The notes under the pieces are model-generated. The model searched no databases, was not told the DNA's origin, and saw nothing but the letters and a program-made list of their open reading frames with translations. From positions 558,001-622,000 of the forward strand of contig NZ_JARHUJ010000004.1 of NCBI RefSeq assembly GCF_029223285.1: a stretch of 64,000 nt of DNA, read 5' to 3'. Shown here piece by piece: positions 21,569 through 29,757 of the stretch (position 1 is its first letter; every line of letters starts with the position of its first letter). This stretch comes from Paraflavitalea sp. CAU 1676 (GTDB taxonomy: Bacteria; Bacteroidota; Bacteroidia; Chitinophagales; Chitinophagaceae). Both the position numbers and the translations under genes were made by a program.

Positions 21569-21936
21569 TTTTTCTTTTTTTCAATTTCCTGGTCGATAAG
21601 GTTTCTCAGTTCCTCCAACTCTTTAGTGGTGAGCTTGGTCGATTTGGTGAAGAAGCTGGCAAACTGCAGGGCAGAATCATTGAAGTAGTTCCTGATCATC
21701 CCGTTTACGTGTTTGGCGAAATAGTCGGTCTTCTTCACTTTGGGAAAATACTGGCGGGAATTGCCGTAAACCTTGTGGTCTGCAAACCCTTTCTCCTGCA
21801 TGCGCTTAAGCAGAGTAACGACTGTAGTCGTGGCAGGTTTAGGTTCAGGAAAACAATCCAGCAGGTCTTTGAGGAAGGCTTTGTCCAACTGCCACAGGTA
21901 CTCCATGATCTGCTCTTCGGCTTTGGTAAGTTGCAT
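21565..21936 (-). CDS. BlaI/MecI/CopY family transcriptional repressor
   Basis: A 123-residue winged-helix repressor. Residues 1-75 form the DNA-binding domain (LTKAEEQIMEYLWQLDKAF, then TTTVVTLLKRMQEKGF as the recognition region and a wing at HKVYGNSRQYFPKV). The C-terminal half is the dimerisation and cleavage region, ending in a lysine-rich tail. The first gene of a two-gene operon with the M56 sensor peptidase. It very probably represses its own promoter, because a TACAnnTGTA-type palindrome covers the -7 element 22 bases before its start. Confidence 0.92.
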   Translation of the reverse strand: MQLTKAEEQIMEYLWQLDKAFLKDLLDCFPEPKPATTTVVTLLKRMQEKGFADHKVYGNSRQYFPKVKKTDYFAKHVNGMIRNYFNDSALQFASFFTKSTKLTTKELEELRNLIDQEIEKKKK

Positions 21937-21958
21937 GCTCTACGTTTTTAGATATTGT

Positions 21959-21993
21959 TCTACAAATGTAGAATAAAGGGTGATCCGGCCAAA
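21959..21993 (-). promoter_or_regulatory. BlaI operator overlapping the blaI-M56 promoter
   Basis: On the minus strand TTTG (21993-21990), a 19-bp spacer and TACATTTG (21970-21963) give a perfect Bacteroidota promoter. The palindrome TCTACAAATGTAGA (21959-21972) matches the BlaI/MecI operator core TACAnnTGTA and covers the -7 element, so repressor binding would exclude polymerase. The divergent esterase gene starts about 110 bases away and could also be affected. Confidence 0.75.
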
Positions 21994-22080
21994 TATTTTT
22001 TTCCGGCAGGGGTGGAGGAGAGCGCAGGGCTGTGGTACGGAAGTAGTTATATTTACAAACTGTACTTATTATCTTATCAA

Positions 22081-22911
22081 ATGATTTTTTTTAACGTTAT
22101 GTACAACAAGATTGCTTTTACCTGTTTGTTGTTATTGATGGTGCTGGGCGTATTTGCCGGCACGGTAGATACGGTTACCACCCATAGTGCCTCGATGAAA
22201 AAGGATATCCGGGCGGTGGTGATCAGGCCAACCTCTTATGATAAAAGCAAAACCTACCCGGTGGTATATCTACTGCATGGGCATAGCGGCAATTATGCCG
22301 ACTGGATCTCAAAGGTGAAGCGCCTACCAACCCTGTGCGACCAGCTCGATATCATGATCGTATGTCCGGACGGAAATTTCTCCAGTTGGTATTTTGATAG
22401 CCCGCTCGATAAGAGCTGGCAATATGAAACCTATGTTTCAAAAGAGCTGGTGAACTGGATTGATGAGCATTACAGTACGGTGAAGGGGCCCAAAGGGCGC
22501 GCTATAACAGGATTGAGTATGGGCGGACATGGAGCTTTGTACCTGGCCTTCCGCCACCAGGAGGTGTATGGAGCGGCAGGCAGTATGAGTGGCGGCGTAG
22601 ACCTGCGTCCGTTTCCCATGAACTGGGATATTTCAAAGCGCATCGGGACTTACAAAGACAATCCGGAACAATGGGAGAAGAACAGCGTGATCAACCTAAC
22701 CCATTTGCTGGTGAACAATGCACTGGCGCTGATCATCGATTGCGGTACAGGCGATTTCTTTTACAAGGTGAATGTGAACCTGCACGAAAAGCTGCGGGAA
22801 AGGAATATCAATCACGATTTTATCAGCAGACCAGGTGCCCATAACTGGGAGTATTGGGAGAATGCAGTAGAATATCAACTGCTGTTCATGAACCGGTATT
22901 TCAGAAAGTAG
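22081..22911 (+). CDS. Secreted alpha/beta-hydrolase esterase (esterase D-like)
   Basis: About 276 residues from the ATG at 22081; another ATG at 22099 (MYNKIAFTCLLLLMVLGVFA) gives an equally good signal peptide. The long open frame begins at 21955 but its first 42 codons look non-coding and overlap the BlaI operator. The fold is that of putative esterases such as S-formylglutathione hydrolase and feruloyl or acetyl-xylan esterases. It has the YPVVYLLHGHSGN oxyanion segment, the nucleophile elbow GLSMGGHG (Ser about residue 146), IIDCGTGD with the acid, and GAHNWEYW with the catalytic His. It is likely periplasmic. The substrate is unknown. Confidence 0.88.
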   Translation: MIFFNVMYNKIAFTCLLLLMVLGVFAGTVDTVTTHSASMKKDIRAVVIRPTSYDKSKTYPVVYLLHGHSGNYADWISKVKRLPTLCDQLDIMIVCPDGNFSSWYFDSPLDKSWQYETYVSKELVNWIDEHYSTVKGPKGRAITGLSMGGHGALYLAFRHQEVYGAAGSMSGGVDLRPFPMNWDISKRIGTYKDNPEQWEKNSVINLTHLLVNNALALIIDCGTGDFFYKVNVNLHEKLRERNINHDFISRPGAHNWEYWENAVEYQLLFMNRYFRK

Positions 22912-22926
22912 TGTGGTACTAAAAGC

Positions 22927-22963
22927 AGCGGGGCGTGCCGGTAACCGGCACGCCCCGCTTTAT
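22927..22963. terminator. Bidirectional terminator between esterase and M1 peptidase genes
   Basis: A 15-bp GC-rich stem (22927-22941 with 22945-22959) with a TAA loop. The plus strand continues TTATTG and the minus strand GCTTTTAG. Confidence 0.88.
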
Positions 22964-22980
22964 TGTTGACCCAATCAGGA

Positions 22981-24948
22981 TTAGAAACCCTGCAAAGGCC
23001 AGTTGTTGTTTTTGTTGTTGACATCGGGCAGGGTGTTGTCGGGATCGACAGTCACCTTGGTCACTTTAGAGGTTGACTTATAAGCAAACTTCCATTCGCT
23101 GCCATGCTGCCATATTTCTACAGGCAGTTTTACCCTGTCTTTCTTTCCATTCTCTTCAATAACTTCTACTACGATCGGCATGGGCAGTTTTTCGAAGTTA
23201 CCCACAGTGATAATGCTGCCCTTGGTGGCATCGTCCTGTACATAGGCAACATCCACAACGCCTTGATCTATTTTCCAGTTGTTGAGGTACCAGCCTCTCC
23301 AGAACCAGTCAAGCGTTTCACCGGCATGGTTCTCGATGCAATGGAAGAAATCGTAGGGAGTGGGATGTTTGAAAGCCCATTTGGTTACATAGTAACGGAA
23401 GGCGCTGTCGAAGCGTGCTTCGCCAAGTACATTCTCACGCAACAGCTGTAAACCAAATCCTGGCTTGCGGTAGGCGATGGTGCCCAGGTTGGCGGGATTG
23501 GTAACATCCGGCACTGTAGAAATGCTTTCGGAGTTGGGACCGAAGAAGGGAGTCACGAAATTGCGTGCGTTCATAGCACGGTTTCCATAGTACTCTCCGT
23601 TGTTGAATTTCTTTTCGGCGAGGGTATTGATGAAGGTGTTGAAGCCTTCGTCCATCCAGGGATACTTTCTTTCGTTGCTGCCCACGATCATGGGGAACCA
23701 GTTGTGGCCAAACTCGTGGGAAGTAACGCCCCATAAACCACCTCTTTTCGCACGTGCACTGCAAAATACGATACCGGGGTATTCCATACCGCCTACGATA
23801 CCAGCCACGTTAACGGCCACCGGGTAGGTGTAGGGATATAAATAGTCGGAATAGAACTCGATGGCGCCTTTTACATATTCAGTGGAACGGCCCCAGGCAG
23901 AATCGGTAGCTGCTTCAGCAGGGTAGGCACTCATAGCGAGCGATTTCTTGCCGCCAGGCAGGTTGATGCGGGCTGCATCCCATACAAATGAAGTAGAGCT
24001 GGCCCAGGCAACGTCGCGTGTATTGATACACTTGAATTTCCAGGTAAGCGACTTGCTGCCGGAAGGGCGGGTAGCGGGATTGGTGACCTCGTCGGCGCTA
24101 CGCAGTATAACTGTTTTGTCGCTGTTCTTGGCAGCGTTCCAACGTTTGAGCTGATCGGCGGTGAGTACTTCCTGCGGGTTGAGCAATTCGCCGGAACCTA
24201 CTACGATATGGTTGGAAGGTGCAGTGATGTTGTAAGTAACATCGCCATATTCGAGATAGAATTCGCCTTGTCCGAGGTAGGGCAGGGTATTCCATCCTTG
24301 TACATTGTCATATACGCACAGGCGGGGAAACCATTGGGCGATCTCATAGATCCACCCGTTCTTGGTGTTCAGGCGTCCGGTGCGGTCGGTGCCGTATTCA
24401 GGCACGATGAACTCGTAGGTAATCTTTACCTGTGTGCTACCACCGTTGCCTTTAACGGCCTGGGGCAGGTTGATCTTCATGCGGGTGTCAACCACTTCAT
24501 ATGGTACGTTGCTGGACTTACCATTTTCGATGAGGGTAACCGATTTGATAGTATAACCACCATCGAATGCGTTGCGGTTGGCCCAGCGACCACCCGATAC
24601 CGCTGTTGCCGCTACGCCTCTAGATTGCAGGCTATAGATATTTTGATCCAATTGCAGCCAGAGGAAGGACAGCGCCTGTGGGCTGTTGTTGGTATAAGTG
24701 ATCTGCACGGAACCGGCTACCTGGTGTTGTGCGTCGTTGATAGAAGCATCGATCTTATAGTCGGCCCTGTTTTGCCAGTATTTAGGACCGGGTGTGCCAT
24801 CGGCAGTTCTCACTTCATCTCCATAAGATGGATAAAAGAAGGGAGCAAATGCTTCGTGCTGATCGTACACGGAAGTGGTTTGGGCGGCAGCCTGCAGTCC
24901 CGCAACCAGGAGGCAACCAGTAAGAAACCTTTTAGAGTGCAACATCAT
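22981..24948 (-). CDS. M1 family metallopeptidase, secreted
   Basis: A 655-residue zinc aminopeptidase-like protein with an N-terminal signal peptide (about residues 1-22, ending AAAQ). An aminopeptidase-N-type beta domain occupies roughly residues 60-330. The catalytic domain has GGMEYPG (386-392) in place of the usual GAMEN exopeptidase motif, HEFGH (411-415) with the zinc histidines and catalytic Glu, and the third zinc ligand E434 in WMDEGFN. The gene stands alone. The modified GxMEN motif is common in this secreted Bacteroidota branch, so aminopeptidase activity is likely but its specificity unclear. Confidence 0.92.
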   Translation of the reverse strand: MMLHSKRFLTGCLLVAGLQAAAQTTSVYDQHEAFAPFFYPSYGDEVRTADGTPGPKYWQNRADYKIDASINDAQHQVAGSVQITYTNNSPQALSFLWLQLDQNIYSLQSRGVAATAVSGGRWANRNAFDGGYTIKSVTLIENGKSSNVPYEVVDTRMKINLPQAVKGNGGSTQVKITYEFIVPEYGTDRTGRLNTKNGWIYEIAQWFPRLCVYDNVQGWNTLPYLGQGEFYLEYGDVTYNITAPSNHIVVGSGELLNPQEVLTADQLKRWNAAKNSDKTVILRSADEVTNPATRPSGSKSLTWKFKCINTRDVAWASSTSFVWDAARINLPGGKKSLAMSAYPAEAATDSAWGRSTEYVKGAIEFYSDYLYPYTYPVAVNVAGIVGGMEYPGIVFCSARAKRGGLWGVTSHEFGHNWFPMIVGSNERKYPWMDEGFNTFINTLAEKKFNNGEYYGNRAMNARNFVTPFFGPNSESISTVPDVTNPANLGTIAYRKPGFGLQLLRENVLGEARFDSAFRYYVTKWAFKHPTPYDFFHCIENHAGETLDWFWRGWYLNNWKIDQGVVDVAYVQDDATKGSIITVGNFEKLPMPIVVEVIEENGKKDRVKLPVEIWQHGSEWKFAYKSTSKVTKVTVDPDNTLPDVNNKNNNWPLQGF

Positions 24949-25142
24949 GATGAAATGTAGATTTTAGTTGAAAATGAAGGTCTAAATATAGGAAAATGGA
25001 CAGGTTAGGACTTGCCATTAATCAAATAATGCTCATTTTTTAATAGAACGGTGTCATTTGCAGGGTGATGCGTGGCCGATTGAATGCTACTTGTGGCGGC
25101 CCGGTGGAGATTGATGGGAATAGTTGTTAATTTGCAGCGCTT

Positions 25143-26006
25143 ATGTCGTTATATATCACCTCCCTCAATTCCGGCAGCAATGGCAATTGCTACTACATCG
25201 GCAACGATGAGGAGGCGATATTTATAGATGCGGGCATCTCATGCCGGGAAACGGAGCGGCGCATGCAAAGGCTCGGCTTGACGATGGAGAAGGTGAAAGC
25301 CATCTTTGTGTCGCACGAGCATTCGGATCATATTGCCGGTATTCCGGTGCTGGCGCGTAAATATAAAATACCCGTATACATTACCGATCGCACATTAAAG
25401 CACGGTGGGATGGAACTGGCACAAGATCAGGTGAAGGCGTTCCAGGCTTATGAAGCGGTAAAGATCGGCGGCCTGTCGATCACCGGATTTCCAAAATTTC
25501 ATGATGCTTACGACCCGCACAGTTTTGTAGTGGCCTCCGATTCTGTCAGGGTTGGAATATTTACTGATATCGGTAAACCCTGCGCGCATTTGATCAATCA
25601 TTTCAGGCAATGTCATGCTGCGTTTCTGGAAACCAACTACGACGAGGAGATGTTGATGAAAGGTCGGTATCCAGCCTCCTTGAAGAATCGTATTCGCGGA
25701 GGCAATGGCCATTTGTCGAATGCGCAGGCGCTGGATCTGTTCAAAACACACCGACCGGCATTCATGAGCCACCTGTTGCTGGCGCATCTTTCTAAAGACA
25801 ACAACAACCCCCAATTGGTACAGGATCTTTTCGATGCACATCGCGAAGATACTTCCATCGTGGTGGCGTCCCGTTTTGCAGAAACTGCAGTGTATCATAT
25901 TCAATCCACTGGCGAATTACTGAACGATATAAAAAGGCCGGTGGAACCCCGGCCAGTATCTGCATTTCCTGCGCAACCGCCTGTACAGCAGCTGCGATTG
26001 TTTTGA
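25143..26006 (+). CDS. YycJ/WalJ-like metallo-beta-lactamase-fold hydrolase
   Basis: A 287-residue protein of the metallo-beta-lactamase superfamily. SLNSGSNGNCYYI at the N-terminus, DAGISCRETERRM and the metal site SHEHSDHIAG (H58, H60, D62, H63) match the YycJ family. GIFTDIGKPC and ETNYDEEML with the downstream HLSNAQAL complete the set. YycJ-type proteins are linked to DNA mismatch-repair exonuclease activity and cell-wall control in Gram-positives. In Bacteroidota the role is less clear. The final 25 residues are proline-rich and not conserved. It is monocistronic as far as can be seen. Confidence 0.85.
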   Translation: MSLYITSLNSGSNGNCYYIGNDEEAIFIDAGISCRETERRMQRLGLTMEKVKAIFVSHEHSDHIAGIPVLARKYKIPVYITDRTLKHGGMELAQDQVKAFQAYEAVKIGGLSITGFPKFHDAYDPHSFVVASDSVRVGIFTDIGKPCAHLINHFRQCHAAFLETNYDEEMLMKGRYPASLKNRIRGGNGHLSNAQALDLFKTHRPAFMSHLLLAHLSKDNNNPQLVQDLFDAHREDTSIVVASRFAETAVYHIQSTGELLNDIKRPVEPRPVSAFPAQPPVQQLRLF

Positions 26007-26195
26007 TTAGATTCCAGTTAATGGTTTTGAAGTTGCCGGAGCCGTACGTTGTATGGCGGAATAGCGTCGTTGTTACACCCCGGCACACTAAAATGATGAC
26101 TAAGTGGTCAAATTGGAGGATTGATAGGTTGTTTTTCGCCGGGATGCATACATCCGGAAAGTGCTGTTGTCATTAGAGTAATAAATACTGGATGG

Positions 26196-27047
26196 ATGAA
26201 AGCGATCATCATAACATTTTTTTGCCTGGCCTCCTTATGTTCAATTGGTCAGCAGGATACTGCCCAACTCAAGCTCAAAACATTTGCCCAAGGCATCGTG
26301 GGAGAAGAGAGTTCTCCTTTTGAAAAAGCCAGGATCCTGCTTCATTGGCTAAGTGCCAACTTCGAATGGACTGCGACCGACTACCAATCGCGTACCGCCA
26401 AGGAGATCATTGTGCTTAAGGGCGGTAACTGCTTTGAACTGGCCAAAGTGTACATGGCATTGGCTGGCGAGTTGTCCTTACCGCTACGGCCTGTTGCAGA
26501 GATCAATTTGCATGTGCCGAAGTCTTCGAGAGAAGAAACAGCTACCCGGAAGATCGCAGAACGTGGAAACCGGATGTCGGTATTCGGTTATCAACACAAC
26601 GACCATCGATGGATAGAAGTATATGACGAAAAAATGGGGGAGTGGATCCCTGTCGACCCAACCATGAATTTGTTCGGCTACGAGCAGTGGTTGAAAGGGA
26701 GGGCCTGGTTTGGCGACCGTCATACGCAGAATAAGGAGATCAGTCAGGATATGATTGCACCGTTTGCCATTTTTGTGGTTGATAAACAGAACAACAGCTT
26801 GATGGTGGAGAGTAGGGCGGAAGTATACATGGTTAAGAAACTGGATTCGTTATATGGGGGTAGGTTGTCGGGATTGCCGTCGTGGCAAACTTGGGTAGAG
26901 CAGTTACAGCAGATCACACCGCACGCGCAGGCGGCTTTTGGAGGAAAGGAGAATCTGCATGCGTATGCCGGGCAGATCGACGCCTTGCGGAAGACCTACG
27001 ACAAACTGAAAAAAGAATATGCATTGAAATTCGAGGAGTCGAAGTAG
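26196..27047 (+). CDS. Secreted transglutaminase-like cysteine protease fold protein
   Basis: I place the start at the ATG at 26196, which gives 283 residues beginning with a clean signal peptide (about residues 1-19, MKAIIITFFCLASLCSIGQQ); the open frame itself extends back to 26121. The transglutaminase-core triad is visible: C79 in KGGNCFELAK, H137 in NDHRWIEVY and D154 in IPVDPTMN. Such domains hydrolyse or rearrange peptide or isopeptide bonds. The C-terminal 90 residues are helical and charged. It is the last host gene before the tRNA-Asp integration site. The biological substrate is unknown. Confidence 0.82.
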   Translation: MKAIIITFFCLASLCSIGQQDTAQLKLKTFAQGIVGEESSPFEKARILLHWLSANFEWTATDYQSRTAKEIIVLKGGNCFELAKVYMALAGELSLPLRPVAEINLHVPKSSREETATRKIAERGNRMSVFGYQHNDHRWIEVYDEKMGEWIPVDPTMNLFGYEQWLKGRAWFGDRHTQNKEISQDMIAPFAIFVVDKQNNSLMVESRAEVYMVKKLDSLYGGRLSGLPSWQTWVEQLQQITPHAQAAFGGKENLHAYAGQIDALRKTYDKLKKEYALKFEESK

Positions 27048-27169
27048 GGTGAATTTTGTTTCGAGGAGGTCGAACGGGGAGCAAAAAATGGCCGGGCTGG
27101 CAGATGTCGCCAGGCACTTTGTATCGATGGATTTTTGGCCGTCAAGATTTTTTTTAAAATTCTTGAAAT

Positions 27170-27203
27170 TTTGTTGGGCCGAATCAAAAAACTCCTATCT
27201 TTG
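27170..27203 (+). promoter_or_regulatory. Promoter of tRNA-Asp
   Basis: TTTGTTG (27170-27176) and TATCTTTG (27196-27203) fit the Bacteroidota -33/-7 pattern (spacer 19-22 bp depending on alignment). Transcription would begin near 27210, about 130 bases before the tRNA. A 64-codon frame over this site (27049-27243) is not credible. Confidence 0.6.
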
Positions 27204-27341
27204 CCATCCCAAAAACGACGGAACGGTAGCGAGAAAAGGTTGAAAGAGAAAGAGTTGCGGGTTTGGGAAGCTGAAAAGGGGTAAGACCTGGAACAGCACA
27301 AAAAAAGAAGTTCTTTAGCGATAAAATCGCACAAAATATTG

Positions 27342-27415
27342 GATCGGTAGTTCAGTCGGTTAGAATGCCGCCCTGTCACGGCGGAGGTCGCGGGTTCGAG
27401 TCCCGTCCGGTCCGC
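27342..27415 (+). tRNA. tRNA-Asp (anticodon GTC)
   Basis: A full cloverleaf. The acceptor GGATCGG pairs with CCGGTCC, with one wobble. The anticodon stem-loop is CCGCC-CTGTCAC-GGCGG, with anticodon GTC. The T arm is GCGGG-TTCGAGT-CCCGT, and the discriminator is G. The CCA end is not encoded. The 3' end doubles as the attachment site for two tandem integrative elements. Confidence 0.97.
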
Positions 27416-27416
27416 A
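27404..27416. repeat. Attachment core copy 1 (left end of element 1)
   Basis: CCGTCCGGTCCGC is the 3' end of tRNA-Asp. Identical copies lie at 45828-45840 and 61465-61477. It marks the left junction of element 1; integration keeps the tRNA intact. Confidence 0.9.
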
Positions 27417-27419
27417 TCG

Positions 27420-27449
27420 AAGGTTCATCAGCAATGATGAACCTTTTTT
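27420..27449 (+). terminator. Element-supplied terminator for tRNA-Asp
   Basis: AAGGTTCATCA and TGATGAACCTT with a GCAA loop, then six T residues, directly after the attachment core. The equivalent hairpin at 45843 has the same loop and covarying stem bases. Confidence 0.88.
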
Positions 27450-27477
27450 GTTTTTATCCATCCTTACTTTCAGTAGG

Positions 27478-27499
27478 TTGATTTTCAGTTTTTAGCAAC
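27478..27499 (+). repeat. Conserved left-end box of element 1
   Basis: A 22-bp stretch identical to 45903-45924 of element 2, at nearly the same distance (62 versus 63 bases) from the attachment core. It probably belongs to the recombination site; this is inference. Confidence 0.6.
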
Positions 27500-27550
27500 A
27501 AGATCGGCATCACATTCTTCCTACCTTTATTTCAGCTTGACAATTTAAAA

Positions 27551-27580
27551 ACTCGACCTGAACTCGACCAAAACTCGACC
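27551..27580 (+). repeat. Three ACTCGACC direct repeats, likely integrase arm sites
   Basis: ACTCGACC at 27551, 27562 and 27573, an exact 11-bp period that puts the copies on one face of the helix, 30 bases before the integrase start. Two more copies lie near the right end of element 1 (45758, 45770). Confidence 0.7.
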
Positions 27581-27609
27581 AAGGTTTCGAATCTTAAAAT
27601 GTCAGGATT

Positions 27610-28998
27610 ATGAAGCTACCGATCAAGCTCATTTGCCGTAAAAACAAGCTGAACGGCGACGGTACTACGACAGTATTTATTCAATACTGTTACGATGCAG
27701 ACCATAAGACTTTACTGCATACGGGTATCAAAATCCCTCCTCTCTATTGGAACAAAGCTCAAGGTTCCATTTCAAACAAACTCCCTGTAGAATTTGGAAA
27801 TGCTGACTCTTTGAACAAAGAACTTTGGCGACAACTGCGCGTTGTTGAGAGCCTTGCGACCCATGCTATCCAAACAAAAATGGATAACAAGGGCGAGTTT
27901 GTAAAAAAGACCTTTCACCCCGACATGCATGCCGTCACAGTAGAAGAACGTATTAGCGAAGCTGCAAAAAGAGAAGTCGAGGCAAAGCGCTCGAAACTGG
28001 ATATCTATTTCCAGTTTGATGAATACATAAAAAGCAAGCAACGGAAAGTCGGAAAGGCTACGCTTACCGTATATGGAAATGTGAAGTCGCACCTATTGGC
28101 ATTCCAGGAATACAGGCAAAAGAAGATCACGTTCGGTTGTCTTGATTTTAGCTTCTACGAAGATTTTGTCGACTATCTGACTTTCGAGCACGTGCACATG
28201 CGCCGGCAAACTGAAATAACCGGCCTCAAGCTAAATACTATTGGTAAGACTATTAAGCACCTTAGAGGTTTTATAAAGGACCGGGTGAAAAGAAAGATTA
28301 GTGCTCCTATCGATCTGACTGATTTCAAAATCCCCGAAGAGGATAGCGACGCTATTTACCTTACCCACGAAGAAATTGGGACAATCTATCAAACAGATTT
28401 GTCTGACCAACCACACCTGGTAGAATATCGTGACCTATTTGTATTAGCATGCTTGACTGGTCTGCGCTTCTCTGACTTCTCCACCCTGAAGCCGGAAGAT
28501 CTGCAGCGTGATATGTTGTATAAAAAGCAGGAGAAGTCTGACCACTGGGTGATTATTCCGCTTCGTGAAGAAGCCAAGCAAATCTTCACGCGGCAATTCC
28601 GGGATCGGATACCTGCACTCACGAATCCAGAATTCAACCGTCATATAAAAACTATTGGAAGGTTGGCTGGTATTACCCGGCTGGTTAAGTTCTCTTACAA
28701 AAGGGGAAATCAAAATGTAGTTGTGACCAGGGCTAAGTATGATTGGATCACTTCACACACTGCCAGACGATCCTTTTGTACAAATGAATTTCTTGCGGGT
28801 ACTCCTGTAGAATTGATCATGAAGATCAGCGGCCACAAGCGAACTAAGGATTTCTATAAGTATATCCGGATTACACCGGAAGAAGCCGCCAACAGGATCA
28901 AGGAATTATGGCTGGCCAGGGATGATATGAAGTTAATTAAGGAAAAGGTGGAGAAGGGTCGAAATGGTGACTTGAGGGCCGCAATCTTAAGACAGTAG
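27610..28998 (+). CDS. Tyrosine site-specific integrase of element 1
   Basis: A 462-residue integrase of the Bacteroidetes type. It has an N-terminal arm-binding region, a SAM-like core-binding domain (about residues 135-245) and a C-terminal catalytic domain. The catalytic set is visible: Arg in ACLTGLRFSDF, HTARRSF with the His-x-x-Arg, the His in ISGHKRTKDF, and the nucleophile Tyr in FYKYIRI. It sits about 190 bases from the attachment site, as expected for the enzyme that recombines this site. About half of its residues match the element 2 integrase in the catalytic domain. It very probably catalyses insertion into tRNA-Asp. Confidence 0.96.
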   Translation: MKLPIKLICRKNKLNGDGTTTVFIQYCYDADHKTLLHTGIKIPPLYWNKAQGSISNKLPVEFGNADSLNKELWRQLRVVESLATHAIQTKMDNKGEFVKKTFHPDMHAVTVEERISEAAKREVEAKRSKLDIYFQFDEYIKSKQRKVGKATLTVYGNVKSHLLAFQEYRQKKITFGCLDFSFYEDFVDYLTFEHVHMRRQTEITGLKLNTIGKTIKHLRGFIKDRVKRKISAPIDLTDFKIPEEDSDAIYLTHEEIGTIYQTDLSDQPHLVEYRDLFVLACLTGLRFSDFSTLKPEDLQRDMLYKKQEKSDHWVIIPLREEAKQIFTRQFRDRIPALTNPEFNRHIKTIGRLAGITRLVKFSYKRGNQNVVVTRAKYDWITSHTARRSFCTNEFLAGTPVELIMKISGHKRTKDFYKYIRITPEEAANRIKELWLARDDMKLIKEKVEKGRNGDLRAAILRQ

Positions 28999-29025
28999 TA
29001 TTGGATATCGTCGCATTAAAAAAAC

Positions 29026-29107
29026 TTTTAAGATCACAATTTGTGATCTTAAAATAAAGCCGCCTGTTACCTTTATGCTTAAAAATGTAACACATTTTGT
29101 TACATTT
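29026..29107 (+). promoter_or_regulatory. Palindromes upstream of abiE, candidate AbiEi operators
   Basis: A perfect 14-bp-arm palindrome spans 29026-29054 (single central base). A second inverted repeat has arms AAATGTAAC (29083-29091) and GTTACATTT (29099-29107); GTAACA recurs at the start codon. AbiEi-type antitoxins repress their own operon by binding inverted repeats, so these are likely operators. The first may also end integrase transcription. TAAATTTG at 29113-29120 is a possible -7 element. Confidence 0.5.
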
Positions 29108-29124
29108 TTGGATAAATTTGTAAC

Positions 29125-29757
29125 ATGGATTCTGTTCATGAAAATATAAGACGTTATTTATCAGCATTTTACCCAGGCCAAATATTAGTGCCAGCAGATT
29201 TTAGGGGGCGAGGTTCGCAAGATGCGATCAAGATGTCATTGTCAAGGCTAGTAAAAAGCGGGGAGCTAAAGAGAATAGCACATGGTATATACTACAAGCC
29301 TATGTTTCATACACAATTGGGCGAAATGTTGCCGTCACCTGAAGCAATTGCTGAGCAGCTTGCGGAAAAGGAGAAGGTGCGGATTCGTCCCACTGGATCT
29401 TTTGCTCTTAATAAGCTTGGCCTTAGCACACAAGTACCGACAAAGCTTACTTATTTAACGGACGGACATCCACGCAAAATTAGAGTGGGAAAGATGTCTA
29501 TAGAATTTAAGGCCTCTACTCCAAAAAAAATGGCTTTATCAGGAACTATCAGCGGCTCTTTGATACTTGCCCTTGAAGAGCTCGACCTAGACAATCTCGA
29601 ACCAGACCAGGAAAAAAGGATTAGGTATCTAATTCAAATTAGCAGAGATCAATTTTATAACGACCTTAAACTGGCACCTGCAAAAGTATATAACTATATT
29701 TCAAAAATTATAACCGAACTCGATGACACAATATTTAACATTATCTCAGAGGCTTAG
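29125..29757 (+). CDS. AbiEi-like antitoxin (DUF6088 family)
   Basis: A 210-residue protein with an N-terminal winged-helix domain (about residues 1-70: a helix, the SQDAIKMSLSRLVKSGELK recognition region, the wing RIAHGIYYKP). It ends with the C-terminal AbiEi-like region. AbiEi proteins are the antitoxins of type IV toxin-antitoxin systems and also autorepressors. The gene overlaps the AbiEii toxin gene by 35 bases, the usual arrangement. It sits directly behind the integrase of element 1 and may stabilise the element or block phage. Confidence 0.82.
   Translation: MDSVHENIRRYLSAFYPGQILVPADFRGRGSQDAIKMSLSRLVKSGELKRIAHGIYYKPMFHTQLGEMLPSPEAIAEQLAEKEKVRIRPTGSFALNKLGLSTQVPTKLTYLTDGHPRKIRVGKMSIEFKASTPKKMALSGTISGSLILALEELDLDNLEPDQEKRIRYLIQISRDQFYNDLKLAPAKVYNYISKIITELDDTIFNIISEA

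Noticed and set aside
20072-21936. Beta-lactam resistance sensor pair
   Set aside because: The M56 protein lacks a penicillin-binding sensor domain and no beta-lactamase gene is near, so a BlaR1 resistance role is not supported.
24208-24960. 250-codon plus-strand frame opposite the M1 peptidase gene
   Set aside because: Antisense shadow of a well-supported gene with signal peptide and HEFGH motif.
27049-27243. 64-codon frame upstream of tRNA-Asp
   Set aside because: Covers the tRNA promoter and shows no protein-like pattern.
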